Shown here: positions 15,706-25,138 of the stretch, one piece after another | Layout: each line of letters begins with the position of its first letter | Position numbering within the stretch: position 1 is the first letter of the stretch | Source of the DNA: Lacrimispora sp. | GTDB lineage: Bacteria > Bacillota > Clostridia > Lachnospirales > Lachnospiraceae | Reading direction: 5' to 3' | Assembly: GCA_029256305.1 (NCBI GenBank) | Contig: JAQSYE010000003.1 | Span: forward strand, 1-44,806 | DNA: 44,806 nt | The notes under the pieces: model-generated | The model's database searches: none | What the model was told of the DNA's origin: nothing | What the model saw: only the letters and a program-made list of their open reading frames with translations | Made by a program: the position numbers and the translations under genes

Positions 15706-16269
15706 TTACCATACGATCATGGAACTCATATAATCCACCATTTGATCTATGGGAATGCGCATACCATTTTGCAGCCACCACATGATTAAAGCAATTGCGG
15801 CGCCTGTATAATATTCTGACATAATGACTATGGGGATGGGACTGGGAACCCCCAGGCGCTTCTCATCCATACGAAAACACCGGTCAAGATAGGTACTGAC
15901 CGTATTTCTTAAAAGATCTGCCATAAAATCATTTTTAATATGAGAGGCACTCTGAACGAAAAAGTCTTTATAATTTCTGGCATATTCAAACATCTGGCGG
16001 ATGATGCGCCGGTAATATTCCTGTTCTGTTTCCCCTTCTTCAATATGTAATTCAATAAATTTGCGCTGTTCCTCCGAAAACATTGTTTCTAACAGCTGGT
16101 ATTTATCTTCGAAATGCTTATAGAATGTGGTTCGGTGTACCATAGCTTTTTTGCAGATATCGGTCACAGTAATTTCTTCAAACGGATTTTTCAGCACCAG
16201 TTCAAAAAGGGCATCACTAAGAAAACGGTAGGTTCTCAGCATACGTAAGTCAATTGTCTGTTCTTTCAT
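15706..16269 (-). CDS. TetR/AcrR-family transcriptional regulator
   Basis: The 187-residue protein has an N-terminal TetR helix-turn-helix (residues about 12-58, with PFEEITVTDICKKAMVHRTT and FYKHFEDKYQLL) and a C-terminal ligand domain of the type found in Firmicute TetR_C proteins. It is divergent from the RND efflux pair and is very likely its repressor. The ligand is unknown. The ATG at 16269 is preceded by GGAG on the reverse strand. Confidence 0.92.
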   Translation of the reverse strand: MKEQTIDLRMLRTYRFLSDALFELVLKNPFEEITVTDICKKAMVHRTTFYKHFEDKYQLLETMFSEEQRKFIELHIEEGETEQEYYRRIIRQMFEYARNYKDFFVQSASHIKNDFMADLLRNTVSTYLDRCFRMDEKRLGVPSPIPIVIMSEYYTGAAIALIMWWLQNGMRIPIDQMVDYMSSMIVW

Positions 16270-16282
16270 ATATTACTCCAAT

Positions 16283-16321
16283 CTACACTTTATGGGGATA
16301 TGTAGTTTAGGCTACACTTTA
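16283..16321. promoter_or_regulatory. Probable TetR operator repeats
   Basis: The 10-mer CTACACTTTA occurs exactly twice, at 16283-16292 and 16312-16321. An inverted TGTAG at 16301-16305 lies between them, giving TGTAG-N6-CTACA. The repeats lie between the divergent regulator and pump genes, next to the pump promoter. Confidence 0.6.
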
Positions 16322-16334
16322 CAAAGTTTGTTTC

Positions 16335-16363
16335 TTGCTTTTTCTCTTAAAAAATAATATCAT
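16335..16363 (+). promoter_or_regulatory. Sigma-A type promoter for the RND efflux operon
   Basis: TTGCTT, a 17-bp spacer and TATCAT match the sigma-A pattern. It lies 66 nt before the adaptor start and just downstream of the CTACA repeats, where a bound repressor could interfere. Confidence 0.55.
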
Positions 16364-16429
16364 GCAAATCGATAGGTGTAAACAAAAATACGGATGATAA
16401 CAGAGCAGCGGTCATGGAGGAGAAAGGCA

Positions 16430-17650
16430 ATGATAGAGAAAACGAGAATATTCATATGGGCGACAGTCCCAGTTTTGTGCGCGTTGCTGCTGACTGGATG
16501 CAGTGGTGATAAAGGACAGGAGAAAAAAGAAGTAAGGAGTGTTTCAGTTGCGACCGTAAGTGAGGCAGCTTATACGGACACACTTAATTTAAGCGGTAAC
16601 GTAACGCCGGTGGAAACTGCAAATCTTTCTTTTAAGCTTGCTGGCAAACTAAAGGATGTATATGTGCGGGAAGGCGATTCGGTGGAAATGGGGCAGAAGG
16701 TGGCAGAACTCACAATAGAGGATTATTCTCTGCAGGTCCGTGCCGCCCAGGCGCAGTTTCGGGCTGCTGAAGCTCAGTATGCGACAGCAAAAATGCAGGT
16801 GGATACAGATGCCCCGTCAAAGATTAACCAGGCAAAAGCGCAGCTGGTGCTGACGCAGAAAACTTATAACAGAGTAAAAGCTCTTTATGAGGCGCAGGCA
16901 GTGTCCCAGAGTGATCTTGACGAAATTTCGGCAAAGCTGGCGGCTGATTCTGAGACATATCAACAGGCCCTGGAAGGGAAAAACATGGCTATTGCACAGA
17001 TGGAAGCAGCCGGAGCCCAGAAAGACCAGGCAGCAGCGGCAGCCGATAAAGCAGCCAGGGATCTGACAGATACTGCACTGAACAGTCCCATGAGCGGAGT
17101 AATATTAAAGAAGCTCATGAATGGAGGAGAAACGGCAGCAGCCGGGTATCCGGTTGTAGTGATCGGACGAACCGATGAGGTTTACATAGAAATTGGTGTT
17201 CCAGATGAACAGATCAATGAAATTAAGCAGGGACAGAAGGCGGATGTATCGGTTTATGGCATTGAAAAGGCGTTTGAGGGAAGTGTTGCTGAAATCGGCG
17301 CATTAGCGGACAGTAATACACGCACCTTTACTGTAAAAATCCGTGTAAAAAATTCCTCCGGCATGTTAAAGCCGGGAATGATCGCAAATGTCCTGCTTCA
17401 TACCGGTTCACAACAAGCTGTATTAATTCCTCTGGACAGTGTACTGCAGCGTGCAGATGGATCAGTGGTATACGTCTATGATTCTTCAAGCGGATCGGTA
17501 AAGAGAAAAATAGTAACTACCGGAGAGATCCGTGGCAATTCCATTGAAATTCTTACAGGATTGAAATTCGGAGAACAAATAGTAACAGAAGGCCAGTTCT
17601 TATTATATGACGGCGATGCTGTTGCGCTTGCAGAGGAGGATATGCCATGA
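16430..17650 (+). CDS. RND efflux adaptor lipoprotein (membrane fusion protein)
   Basis: The 406-residue periplasmic-adaptor-like protein starts with a signal peptide and lipobox (LCALLLTGCSG, lipidated Cys near residue 23). A biotinyl-lipoyl half-motif (LKDVYVREGDSVEMGQKV) follows, then an Ala/Gln-rich coiled-coil hairpin (about 100-210), the second lipoyl half (LNSPMSGVILKK), a beta-barrel, and a membrane-proximal domain ending EGQFLLYDGDAVA. It links the RND permease to the cell surface. The ATG at 16430 has AGGAGA upstream; an open frame back to 16394 lacks a ribosome site. Its stop overlaps the permease start (ATGA). Confidence 0.92.
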   Translation: MIEKTRIFIWATVPVLCALLLTGCSGDKGQEKKEVRSVSVATVSEAAYTDTLNLSGNVTPVETANLSFKLAGKLKDVYVREGDSVEMGQKVAELTIEDYSLQVRAAQAQFRAAEAQYATAKMQVDTDAPSKINQAKAQLVLTQKTYNRVKALYEAQAVSQSDLDEISAKLAADSETYQQALEGKNMAIAQMEAAGAQKDQAAAAADKAARDLTDTALNSPMSGVILKKLMNGGETAAAGYPVVVIGRTDEVYIEIGVPDEQINEIKQGQKADVSVYGIEKAFEGSVAEIGALADSNTRTFTVKIRVKNSSGMLKPGMIANVLLHTGSQQAVLIPLDSVLQRADGSVVYVYDSSSGSVKRKIVTTGEIRGNSIEILTGLKFGEQIVTEGQFLLYDGDAVALAEEDMP

Positions 17651-20600
17651 TTGCATGGAGTGTAAAGCATAAAAGCATTCTCGCTCTGCTGACCGGATTG
17701 TTTATGGTACTTGGAATTTATGCATATATCGTAATGGAAAGACAGGAAAACCCGGAGGTCACCAGCCCGGTGGCTTCTGTCACCTGTATTTACCCGGGAG
17801 CAAGTCCGGAGGATATAGAAAAGCTGATTGTCAAGCCGATTGAAGATAAAGTTGATACTATTTCGGGAATCAAGAAGCTGGAAAGCTATTCTGTAGATTC
17901 GGCAGGAGTAATTCAGATCACTCTAAATGATATGAGTGACAATGAGATTAACAAAAAATGGGATAAGCTCCGGGAAAAGATAGATGAAATTAAGCCAGAA
18001 CTTCCTGCGAATGCACAGGCACCGGTAATAAAAACAGATTTTTCAAGTTCTTACGGACTTATCTTAGGACTCTCCGGAGAGGACAATACCAATCAGGAGA
18101 TGGCGGATGTAGCCAGGCAGATGAAGAACATGCTTTCCAAGGATGCAGATGTGAAGGCTGTTGATATTATGGGTGATGAAAAACAGCAGGTGGAAATCGA
18201 CTTAAATATGTCTAAGCTTCAGCAGTATGGTATTTCTCCTGCTGTAGTAGCGACTCAGCTGGGAGCCCGTAACATTAATATTCCCGGCGGAAATCTGGAG
18301 CTGACAGGTACTAAGATTCCAGTACAGGTTTCCGGGGAATATCAGTCCATGGAGGAAATAAAGAATACGATTGTCTCTGTTTCAACTGATTCTGGTACAC
18401 CTGTCTATTTAAAAAATGTGGCTGAAGTTCTTCAAACTCCGGTGAAACCAGAAAAACAGGTATCTGTTAATGGAAGCCAGGGAGTGTTGATCGGCGTTAA
18501 ATATGCAGATGGTATTAATATATTGAATTCGGAAAAGCGTCTTCAGGACAAAATTAATGAGTTTACAAAATCAAAACTGTATGCAGGAATGAAGCTGACA
18601 GAATTAAACAATCAGGCCAGTTTTGTAAAAGACTCCATTGACATGTTTGCAGATAATCTAATGGAGGGAGTTTTGCTGGTATTCGTAGTAGTACTTATTT
18701 CCATGGGCTTAAGATCAGCTGCGGTCGTATCCATTCCGATCCCGATCATCTGCATTCTTGTATTTGGCTACATGTATCTGACAAGAATCCCGCTCCACCA
18801 GGTAGCGGTTGCCTCATTGATGATATCTTTAAGCCTGATGGTCGCCAATGGAATTGTTGCAAATGATAATATTCATGTTTATCTGGCCAGGGGGGAATCG
18901 CTCACAACCGCCTGTATTGAAGGTGTGAAGGAGGTTGGTGTCCCTATTTTAACCTCATCACTGACCACGGTTGCATCTTTTCTGCCACTGGCAATGATGA
19001 ACGGAGATGCAGGTAAATTTGTAAAAACACTTCCGATTCTGGTAAGCGTAGCTCTTGCAGGCTCCTACCTGACTTCTTTAACACTTGTTCCGGCGCTGGG
19101 ACATCTGCTTTACGGGAAGCAGGCCAAGGAAAAACCAGTCAAAGCTGAACCGCCAAAGTATATAATATGGGTACAAAGAATATCTGAAAAATTGCATTTA
19201 AAACAGATTTTAGATAAATGTAAGGAATTATATGGGCGCTTATTGGAATTTTCATTAAACAGACCCAAAACAGTACTGTTGTTTTTTGTTGGGCTGCTTG
19301 TGGCCTCCTCTCTTATAGTCCCGACTATTTCCGTACAGCTTTTTCCTCCAGTGGAGCGTGAACAGTATGTGCTCAATGTAACAGTTCAGGACGGAAGTAC
19401 GTTAGAAAAGACAATGGATCAATGCCGTAAGGTTGCCTCTGTGCTGGAAAAAGAAAAATCCATACAATCCTTTGCCAGTACTGCAGGTGATGGTTTTATG
19501 AAATATTATGTTACTTTTGAACCGGAACAGCAGGCGACCAATAAAGCACAGTTTCTGATTAATGGAACCCGTGCAGAGGCGGCAGCTGTGGAAAAAAGAA
19601 TTCGTGAAGCGGTTCCGGGGATCAATACCACTCTTAAATATTTGGAAATAAGCCTTCCGCTGACATATCCCATACAGGTGCGCATATCCGGCGACAATAT
19701 CGAGAAACTGCGAAGCGTGGCTTTAGAGGTTAAGGAACGGTGCCGTACTGTACCGGGAATCCAAACTGTAGAAGATAACTATGGAAATAACAGCTACCGC
19801 TTAAATGTGAATGTAAATGAGGAAAAGGCCAATCTGGTAGGAATTACCAACTATGATGTAGCCAGCGCGGTGCGAATGGCCGTAAATGGATTAGAAATAT
19901 TAAAGATGAAGCAGAAGGATCTGGAGAAAGATTCCCTTCCTGTTATTGCAAAGATATCAGATAAAGATAAAAACAGCCGTGAAATACTTAACACCATATT
20001 CTTAACTTCACAAATTACAGGAAAGAATGTTCCATTGACGCAGATTGCTACCATACAGACTCAGTCTTCCTTAAACCAGATTATCCGGAGAAACAGTCAG
20101 AGGACAATTACTGTGGGCAGTTATGTAGAAGATGGATACAATACGGCGGCAGTAATGGAGAATGTGGAAAAAAGCATGAAAGGAATCCGGCTTCCTGACG
20201 GTTACACACTGGAATACGGCGGGGAAAGTGAAAACAGCGCAGATGCATTTTCTTCCATGACTTTGCCAACCATCATTGCAGTTATCCTGATTTATATCAT
20301 ACTGGTCTTCCAGTTTGGGGATCTTTTGGAACCGCTCATCATAATGGGTACCATACCATTGTCCTTTATTGGAATTATCTGGGGCTTAAAATGGATGGGG
20401 TATCCCATCGGATTCATGGCGCTGCTGGGAGCCATCAGCCTTATGGGCGTTGTAGTAAATAACGGTATTGTGCTTCTGGATTACATTAAGGTGCTCCTCC
20501 CCCAGACAGCAAGTGTTAAGGAAGCCATTGTCCAGGCTTGTGAAACACGTATGCGTCCCATTATGATTGGGATGGTAACGACTGTTTTCTCCCTTCTGCC

Positions 20601-20742
20601 TCTTATGACATCAGGTGGACCGCTATGGGCGCCTATGGCTACTGCAGTAATTTTCGGTATGATTCTGTCCACTGCTTTAACAATGATTGTTATACCCTGT
20701 GCTTATGCGATGATCGCGTTTAAGCGTGCACAACCAAAATAA
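17647..20742 (+). CDS. RND-family efflux permease (AcrB/HAE1-like)
   Basis: The 1031-residue proton-driven exporter has twelve expected membrane helices in the RND pattern: one at the N-terminus (HKSILALLTGLFMVLGIYA), five after the first large loop (about 337-490), one at about 535-555, and the rest at about 870-1020. Two large extracytoplasmic loops carry the porter subdomains. Helix 4 normally contains paired aspartates; here ANGIVANDNIHVYLARG carries Asp and Asn, as in other Firmicute members. The substrate is unknown, probably drugs or lipophilic compounds. Cotranscribed with the adaptor. Confidence 0.94.
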   Translation: MIAWSVKHKSILALLTGLFMVLGIYAYIVMERQENPEVTSPVASVTCIYPGASPEDIEKLIVKPIEDKVDTISGIKKLESYSVDSAGVIQITLNDMSDNEINKKWDKLREKIDEIKPELPANAQAPVIKTDFSSSYGLILGLSGEDNTNQEMADVARQMKNMLSKDADVKAVDIMGDEKQQVEIDLNMSKLQQYGISPAVVATQLGARNINIPGGNLELTGTKIPVQVSGEYQSMEEIKNTIVSVSTDSGTPVYLKNVAEVLQTPVKPEKQVSVNGSQGVLIGVKYADGINILNSEKRLQDKINEFTKSKLYAGMKLTELNNQASFVKDSIDMFADNLMEGVLLVFVVVLISMGLRSAAVVSIPIPIICILVFGYMYLTRIPLHQVAVASLMISLSLMVANGIVANDNIHVYLARGESLTTACIEGVKEVGVPILTSSLTTVASFLPLAMMNGDAGKFVKTLPILVSVALAGSYLTSLTLVPALGHLLYGKQAKEKPVKAEPPKYIIWVQRISEKLHLKQILDKCKELYGRLLEFSLNRPKTVLLFFVGLLVASSLIVPTISVQLFPPVEREQYVLNVTVQDGSTLEKTMDQCRKVASVLEKEKSIQSFASTAGDGFMKYYVTFEPEQQATNKAQFLINGTRAEAAAVEKRIREAVPGINTTLKYLEISLPLTYPIQVRISGDNIEKLRSVALEVKERCRTVPGIQTVEDNYGNNSYRLNVNVNEEKANLVGITNYDVASAVRMAVNGLEILKMKQKDLEKDSLPVIAKISDKDKNSREILNTIFLTSQITGKNVPLTQIATIQTQSSLNQIIRRNSQRTITVGSYVEDGYNTAAVMENVEKSMKGIRLPDGYTLEYGGESENSADAFSSMTLPTIIAVILIYIILVFQFGDLLEPLIIMGTIPLSFIGIIWGLKWMGYPIGFMALLGAISLMGVVVNNGIVLLDYIKVLLPQTASVKEAIVQACETRMRPIMIGMVTTVFSLLPLMTSGGPLWAPMATAVIFGMILSTALTMIVIPCAYAMIAFKRAQPK

Positions 20743-20759
20743 AATTTATTCCAAAGGTT

Positions 20760-20800
20760 AAAAAGGTTTTGTTCACAAATTAATGAGCAAAGCCTTTTTT
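20760..20800 (+). terminator. Terminator after the RND operon
   Basis: A 16-bp stem (AAAAAGGTTTTGTTCA / TGAGCAAAGCCTTTTT, two G-U pairs) has an 8-nt loop and ends in a T run. It separates the efflux operon from the following gene series and may work in both directions. Confidence 0.85.
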
Positions 20801-20894
20801 ATTGCTGTTAAATTAGAAAACTATGAAACAAATAAATTATATATTATTGAAAAATATGGTATTATAGTGTAAAAGATTGAAAACGGGAGGTACA

Positions 20895-21734
20895 ATGGAA
20901 AATCATATAAAAGTAATCGAATCCATAAAGGAATACTGTCTCAGTCATCTTGGTGCTTATGAAGCCAGACCATTTGGAGAATATCCAATCTGTTATAAGG
21001 TTATGGGGAAAATATTTGCACAGCTTAACCCGCAGGAGAATTTTTATAAGATTACCTTAAAATGCGAGCCGGAAAAAGCATATCTTTATCGTCAGCTCTA
21101 TCCGGGAGTAATCGTAAGGGGATACCATTGCCCTCCAGTTCAGCAACCCCATTGGAATACGGTTGATTTAGATTCACTTTCAGATCAGGAGTTTCTGTTT
21201 CAGATGATTGATGAGGCTTATGAAGCTGTAATAAATAAGTTCAGTAAAAAAGCAAGGGAAAAACTATGCAACCTGTCAATCATTGAATTTAAAGATACAG
21301 ATGGGGAAGATCCTGATTTTGCAATGCTTTGCGATAAGCTGGATCAGGCCCTTAATGAAATCGTGGGTGGTCATAATCAGAGAAGTCAGTATAATCAATA
21401 CAATTTAAGAAATAGCATACATGATGTGATAGTGGCATACCACGATGGAGAGCCGGTCGCATGCGGAGCATTTAAGCGGTTTGATGAAACTCATGTGGAG
21501 CTAAAGCGAGTCTATGTGGATCCGTCAAATCGTCATATGGGGCTGGGAGCGGAAGTAATCCGGAGATTAGAGGCAAAGGCCCGGATAAGCGGTTATAGAT
21601 GGTGTATTCTGGAGACCGGGCGACTGTTAGAAGCGGCTCATACGATGTATAAAAAAGCAGGTTATCAGATTATTCCTAATTACGGTCAGTATGCTGAGAT
21701 GGAGGACTCCATTTGCATGGAGCATAAAATTTGA
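20895..21734 (+). CDS. Fusion of MmcQ/YjbR-like domain and GNAT acetyltransferase
   Basis: The 279-residue protein has an N-terminal MmcQ/YjbR fold (about 1-110: GAYEARPFGEYPICYKVMGK and VRGYHCPPVQQPHWNTVDLD). It is joined to a C-terminal GNAT domain (about 130-279) with the acetyl-CoA loop VYVDPSNRHMGLGAEVI. The start is ATG 20895 after GGGAGGT; an in-frame TTG at 20877 overlaps the ribosome site. It is first in the long gene series. The acetyl acceptor is unknown. Confidence 0.85.
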   Translation: MENHIKVIESIKEYCLSHLGAYEARPFGEYPICYKVMGKIFAQLNPQENFYKITLKCEPEKAYLYRQLYPGVIVRGYHCPPVQQPHWNTVDLDSLSDQEFLFQMIDEAYEAVINKFSKKAREKLCNLSIIEFKDTDGEDPDFAMLCDKLDQALNEIVGGHNQRSQYNQYNLRNSIHDVIVAYHDGEPVACGAFKRFDETHVELKRVYVDPSNRHMGLGAEVIRRLEAKARISGYRWCILETGRLLEAAHTMYKKAGYQIIPNYGQYAEMEDSICMEHKI

Positions 21735-22138
21735 TGGGTGAACAAATTATAGAAAAATATAAACTTGGTTTAAAGAAAAAATCGTTTTCTTTGGCTTATA
21801 ACGGAGGAGAAATCTGGTGTGAACATTTGGATTCCCTTTATGATCAGACAGAACTGATGAAACAGAAATTCATGGGGGATTTATTACAAATTCGAAAGCC
21901 GTCTTCCAGTTCGTTTATAGCCGTGGTTCTGAATGAATCAGATGTTGACGGTGAAATTCTGGATCAGATAATATATGAATTTTCCAATTTAAAGAGGCAA
22001 TTGCGTAAGGTTGCGTTTATAGGGCTAACATTTAAAATGAAACGATATGTGAAAAAGAGAAGTGCAGATACTAACTTTCTAATGGTCTGCATGGATGATC
22101 TGGAAAAGGCAAAAGAGTGGTTGGTCGGGAAGTCTTGA
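21734..22138 (+). CDS. Uncharacterised small protein
   Basis: The 134-residue soluble protein is one I do not recognise. It has alternating strand-like and helix-like segments (SFSLAYNGGEIWCEH, SSSSFIAVVLNES, RKVAFIGLTFKMKRYVKK). Its ATG overlaps the TGA stop of the preceding gene by one base, so the two are translationally coupled and may work together. No membrane or secretion signal is present. Confidence 0.65.
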   Translation: MGEQIIEKYKLGLKKKSFSLAYNGGEIWCEHLDSLYDQTELMKQKFMGDLLQIRKPSSSSFIAVVLNESDVDGEILDQIIYEFSNLKRQLRKVAFIGLTFKMKRYVKKRSADTNFLMVCMDDLEKAKEWLVGKS

Positions 22139-22148
22139 GGGGGGTACA

Positions 22149-22916
22149 ATGAATAATAAAGAAGTTATTGAAATCGCCATGCAGCAATCTGCAATTGACA
22201 GTAATTGTTGTATGGCGGATTTTAGAAGCAATGAGAATAAGGTTGTACAGTCTGTGAACAATTCTAAAGCCAGAAAATATTTAAGACTCCCCTTTTCCTG
22301 TGATTTAACATCCTACGGGAATAACATCGTTGCATCTGTTTCCGAAGAATTAATAAAGGAAGTGGAGTGGTATATAGCAAAATATCCGGTTGAACACTGT
22401 TTTGAGACACCAAACATACATAAATTAGTAGAAAGACTTAAGCCTTATGATCTGAATGTCTGTTTTATGGGAGAGTACTTTTTACCAGATATGGAAGTAT
22501 TAAAACCGCTTCCCTGCCAGTATGAAACTAAGGTTATGGAACCGGAGCATTTTAATAAATATTATCTGTCGGAATGGGGCAATGCTCTATGTGAAAAACG
22601 GAAAGAACTTGATTGTCTGGCAGTAGGAGCATTTGACAATGGGAGACTGATCGGGCTTGCGGCATGTTCTGCCGATTGCGATACCATGTGGCAGATTGGT
22701 ATTGATGTGCTGCCGGAATATAGAAGACAGGGAATTGCTTCAAGTCTTACAAGCAGACTCGCAATAAAAATATTGGATAGAGGAATTGTCCCATTTTATT
22801 GCTGTGCATGGTCAAATCTAAAATCTGCAAGAAACGCCATAAAAAGTGGGTTTCGGCCAGCATGGGTGCAAGTTACGGCAAGAGAGAACAGTTTTATTGC
22901 TGAAATGAATGAGTAG
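22149..22916 (+). CDS. GNAT-family N-acetyltransferase
   Basis: The 255-residue protein has a GNAT domain in its C-terminal half, with a glycine/arginine acetyl-CoA loop in LPEYRRQGIASSLTSRLA (about residues 196-213) and YCCAWSNLKSARNAIKSGF near the end. The N-terminal 100 residues are a separate helical region. The ATG has AGGGGGG close upstream, and 10 nt separate it from the previous gene. Acceptor unknown. Confidence 0.85.
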   Translation: MNNKEVIEIAMQQSAIDSNCCMADFRSNENKVVQSVNNSKARKYLRLPFSCDLTSYGNNIVASVSEELIKEVEWYIAKYPVEHCFETPNIHKLVERLKPYDLNVCFMGEYFLPDMEVLKPLPCQYETKVMEPEHFNKYYLSEWGNALCEKRKELDCLAVGAFDNGRLIGLAACSADCDTMWQIGIDVLPEYRRQGIASSLTSRLAIKILDRGIVPFYCCAWSNLKSARNAIKSGFRPAWVQVTARENSFIAEMNE

Positions 22917-22935
22917 AGAATTGGGAGGCAGTCAT

Positions 22936-23517
22936 ATGACAACAATATATTTTATACGGCATGCCGAACCAGATTATACAAATCATTCTGATGCGGAGCG
23001 TCCACTGACTCAAAAAGGATTAGAAGATAGTAAATTAGTAACCACGTATTTAAGTGATCAGGATATAGATATGGTTTTTTCCAGCCCGTATAAAAGAGCT
23101 GTGGATACAATAAGGCATTTTGCAGACTTATATAATCACCCAATTGTAATAGTTGATAGCTTTCGTGAAAGAAAAATTGACAGCTGCTGGATCGAGGATT
23201 ATACAAAATTTAGTGAAATGCAATGGGTGAATTTTGATTACAAGCTGACTGATGGTGAAAGCTTAAGAGAGGTTCAAAACAGGAATATTGAGGCTCTGTT
23301 GGATGTTTTGAGAAAATATAAAGATAGATCAATTGTTATTGGATCTCATGGAACCGCATTGAGTACGGTGATTCATTACTACGATACAACCTTCGGATTT
23401 GCAGAGTTTCAGAAGATTCGGAATGTAATGCCATGGATTGTGAAGTTTACATTTGATGATGTAAAATTTATAGGAATTGAAAAAATAGATGTCTGGAGAA
23501 GTAAATCATGTTTATAA
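22936..23517 (+). CDS. Histidine phosphatase family protein (phosphoglycerate mutase-like)
   Basis: The 193-residue protein has the phosphohistidine motif IRHAEP (His9) and a second-half histidine in GSHGTALS, as in the histidine phosphatase superfamily. Small-molecule phosphates or phosphoproteins are possible substrates. ATG 22936 has GGGAGG upstream. The reading frame ends 10 nt inside the next gene, showing coupling. Confidence 0.9.
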   Translation: MTTIYFIRHAEPDYTNHSDAERPLTQKGLEDSKLVTTYLSDQDIDMVFSSPYKRAVDTIRHFADLYNHPIVIVDSFRERKIDSCWIEDYTKFSEMQWVNFDYKLTDGESLREVQNRNIEALLDVLRKYKDRSIVIGSHGTALSTVIHYYDTTFGFAEFQKIRNVMPWIVKFTFDDVKFIGIEKIDVWRSKSCL

Positions 23518-23957
23518 ACACTAATTTTCTTAAGAGTGATGAAATTAATCTCAAGTTGACAAAAACAACTGTTGGCAATATCCGAAAGGATTGGCTTCCT
23601 GCATATCATTTTGATATATGTAATAAGCAGGGAGAAGAAGTTGGCGGTTGTGATTTACGAATCGGATATAACAAAAATGTGTACTATGGTGGCAATATTG
23701 GTTATCACATAGATGAGAATTACAGGGGACACCATTATGCGGGGAAAGCCTGTTTGTTACTGTTTCAGTTAGCCAAAAGACATAAGATGGATTATCTTAT
23801 TATTACTTGTAATCCCGATAACCATGCTTCAAGGAAAACCTGTGAATACGCCGGTGGAAAATTCGAAAGGATTGTTGAAATACCGGATGATAATGACATG
23901 AGAAGAAATGGAGAAACGGAAAAATGTATCTATCAATTTAATTTACGTAATTATTAA
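23508..23957 (+). CDS. GNAT-family N-acetyltransferase
   Basis: The 149-residue single-domain GNAT has the N-terminal strand region EVGGCDLRIGYN, the central GYHIDENYRGHHYAGKACLL acetyl-CoA binding loop, and CNPDNHASRKTCEYAGGKF, the usual motif for the final helix. It overlaps the phosphatase gene by 10 nt. It is related to the Firmicute branch of RimJ/RimL-like enzymes. The acceptor is not predicted. Confidence 0.85.
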   Translation: MFINTNFLKSDEINLKLTKTTVGNIRKDWLPAYHFDICNKQGEEVGGCDLRIGYNKNVYYGGNIGYHIDENYRGHHYAGKACLLLFQLAKRHKMDYLIITCNPDNHASRKTCEYAGGKFERIVEIPDDNDMRRNGETEKCIYQFNLRNY

Positions 23958-23977
23958 AATTAGTGAGGTGACTTACA

Positions 23978-24481
23978 ATGAAAAATGAATTACACATCTT
24001 TTTTGATTATATCTGTCCGTATTGCCTGAGAGCGCATAACTATTTAAAGGAACTTCTGCCGGATTATCCGGATCTGACTATAACCTGGCATCCATGTGAA
24101 TCTCATCCCAGACCAGAGCAGCATGGTCCTCATAGTGATCTGTGCATACAGGGATATTTTTATGCTCTTGATCATGGAGTTAACATTCTGGATTACCATG
24201 ACCGTATGTACCAGGCAACTTTCAAAGATGGTATTAATATTGAGGATATTGATGCTCTTAGCAATTATGTCAGTGATATGTTTGATGTTAATAACTTTAA
24301 ACAGTCCCTGCAACAGGAAATTTACATTGAGAAGCTTGCACGATCCAATGAGCTTGCGTTTGAACTTTCCGGTGTATGGGCGGTTCCTGCTTATAGAATG
24401 GGAGTTTTAAAACTGGATGCAGTTGAAAATGTGGGCATTACCAAAGAGCAGATTCGGCATTTTTTAAATAATTTCTATTAA
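23978..24481 (+). CDS. DsbA-family thioredoxin-fold protein
   Basis: The 167-residue protein starts with the thioredoxin strand and CXXC active site: FFDYICPYC with Cys13 and Cys16. The cis-Pro loop is seen in GVWAVPAYRM near residue 138. There is no signal peptide, so it acts in the cytosol, like the 2-hydroxychromene isomerase / FrnE-like branch. GAGGTG precedes the ATG. Confidence 0.85.
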   Translation: MKNELHIFFDYICPYCLRAHNYLKELLPDYPDLTITWHPCESHPRPEQHGPHSDLCIQGYFYALDHGVNILDYHDRMYQATFKDGINIEDIDALSNYVSDMFDVNNFKQSLQQEIYIEKLARSNELAFELSGVWAVPAYRMGVLKLDAVENVGITKEQIRHFLNNFY

Positions 24482-24507
24482 TATATGACTGACAGGGGGA
24501 GCGTGCA

Positions 24508-25032
24508 ATGCAGCTGAAAAATGATATGATATTACAAATTGATAAGGCCTCCAAAGCGGATGCGGCTGCTATAATTGAATTTCTTAACATTGTAGGCGGA
24601 GAGAGTGATAATTTATTGTTTGGAGCAAATGGCTTTAATATGTCTATAGAAGCAGAAGAAAATTTTATAGAAAACTTGCTGGAATCTAAGGTTTCGGCCC
24701 TGTTTGCAGGGAGAATTGGTAATGAAGTAGTCTGCGTAGGCAGTATCATGACCTCACCAAAAGATCGGATATCTCATCAGGCTGATCTTGCCGTTTCAGT
24801 TAAAAAGAAACATTGGGGTTTAGGTATAGGAACACACTTAATGCAGACAATGATTTCTTTTGCGAAAAGAAATGGACAGACAGAGATACTGCATTTAGGT
24901 GTGAAAGATGATAATTTAACTGCAGTAATTCTTTATAAAAAAATGGGCTTCATTGAAATCGGCAGGCATAAAAACTTCTTTAAAATCGATGGTAAATATT
25001 ACGATGAGATTCTTATGGATTTGTATTTATGA
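24508..25032 (+). CDS. GNAT-family N-acetyltransferase
   Basis: The 174-residue GNAT domain has the acetyl-CoA loop in AVSVKKKHWGLGIGTHLMQT and the C-terminal DDNLTAVILYKKMGFIEIGR. GGGGGAG precedes the ATG at 24508. The substrate is unknown. It is separated from the next intact gene by a 100-bp stretch holding a gene remnant. Confidence 0.88.
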   Translation: MQLKNDMILQIDKASKADAAAIIEFLNIVGGESDNLLFGANGFNMSIEAEENFIENLLESKVSALFAGRIGNEVVCVGSIMTSPKDRISHQADLAVSVKKKHWGLGIGTHLMQTMISFAKRNGQTEILHLGVKDDNLTAVILYKKMGFIEIGRHKNFFKIDGKYYDEILMDLYL

Positions 25033-25051
25033 AATCTTAATATGAGAATAA

Positions 25052-25138
25052 ATGGCCTGTCAAGATGTGTATGCAGGATATCAATTTACTGAAAGTTACT
25101 TCGATGGAATATATATTAAAATGGAGGAATTCTTATGA
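25052..25138 (+). pseudogene. Possible C-terminal remnant of a lost gene
   Basis: A 28-codon open stretch ends ESYFDGIYIKMEEFL with a TGA overlapping the racemase ATG (ATGA). It reads like the natural end of a small enzyme and, through the overlap, like the former upstream neighbour of the racemase gene. There is no ribosome site and no domain to identify. This is a weak call. Confidence 0.3.

Noticed and set aside
24096-24410. 104-codon plus-strand frame inside the DsbA-like gene
   Set aside because: Out of frame with the CXXC protein and without its own ribosome site.
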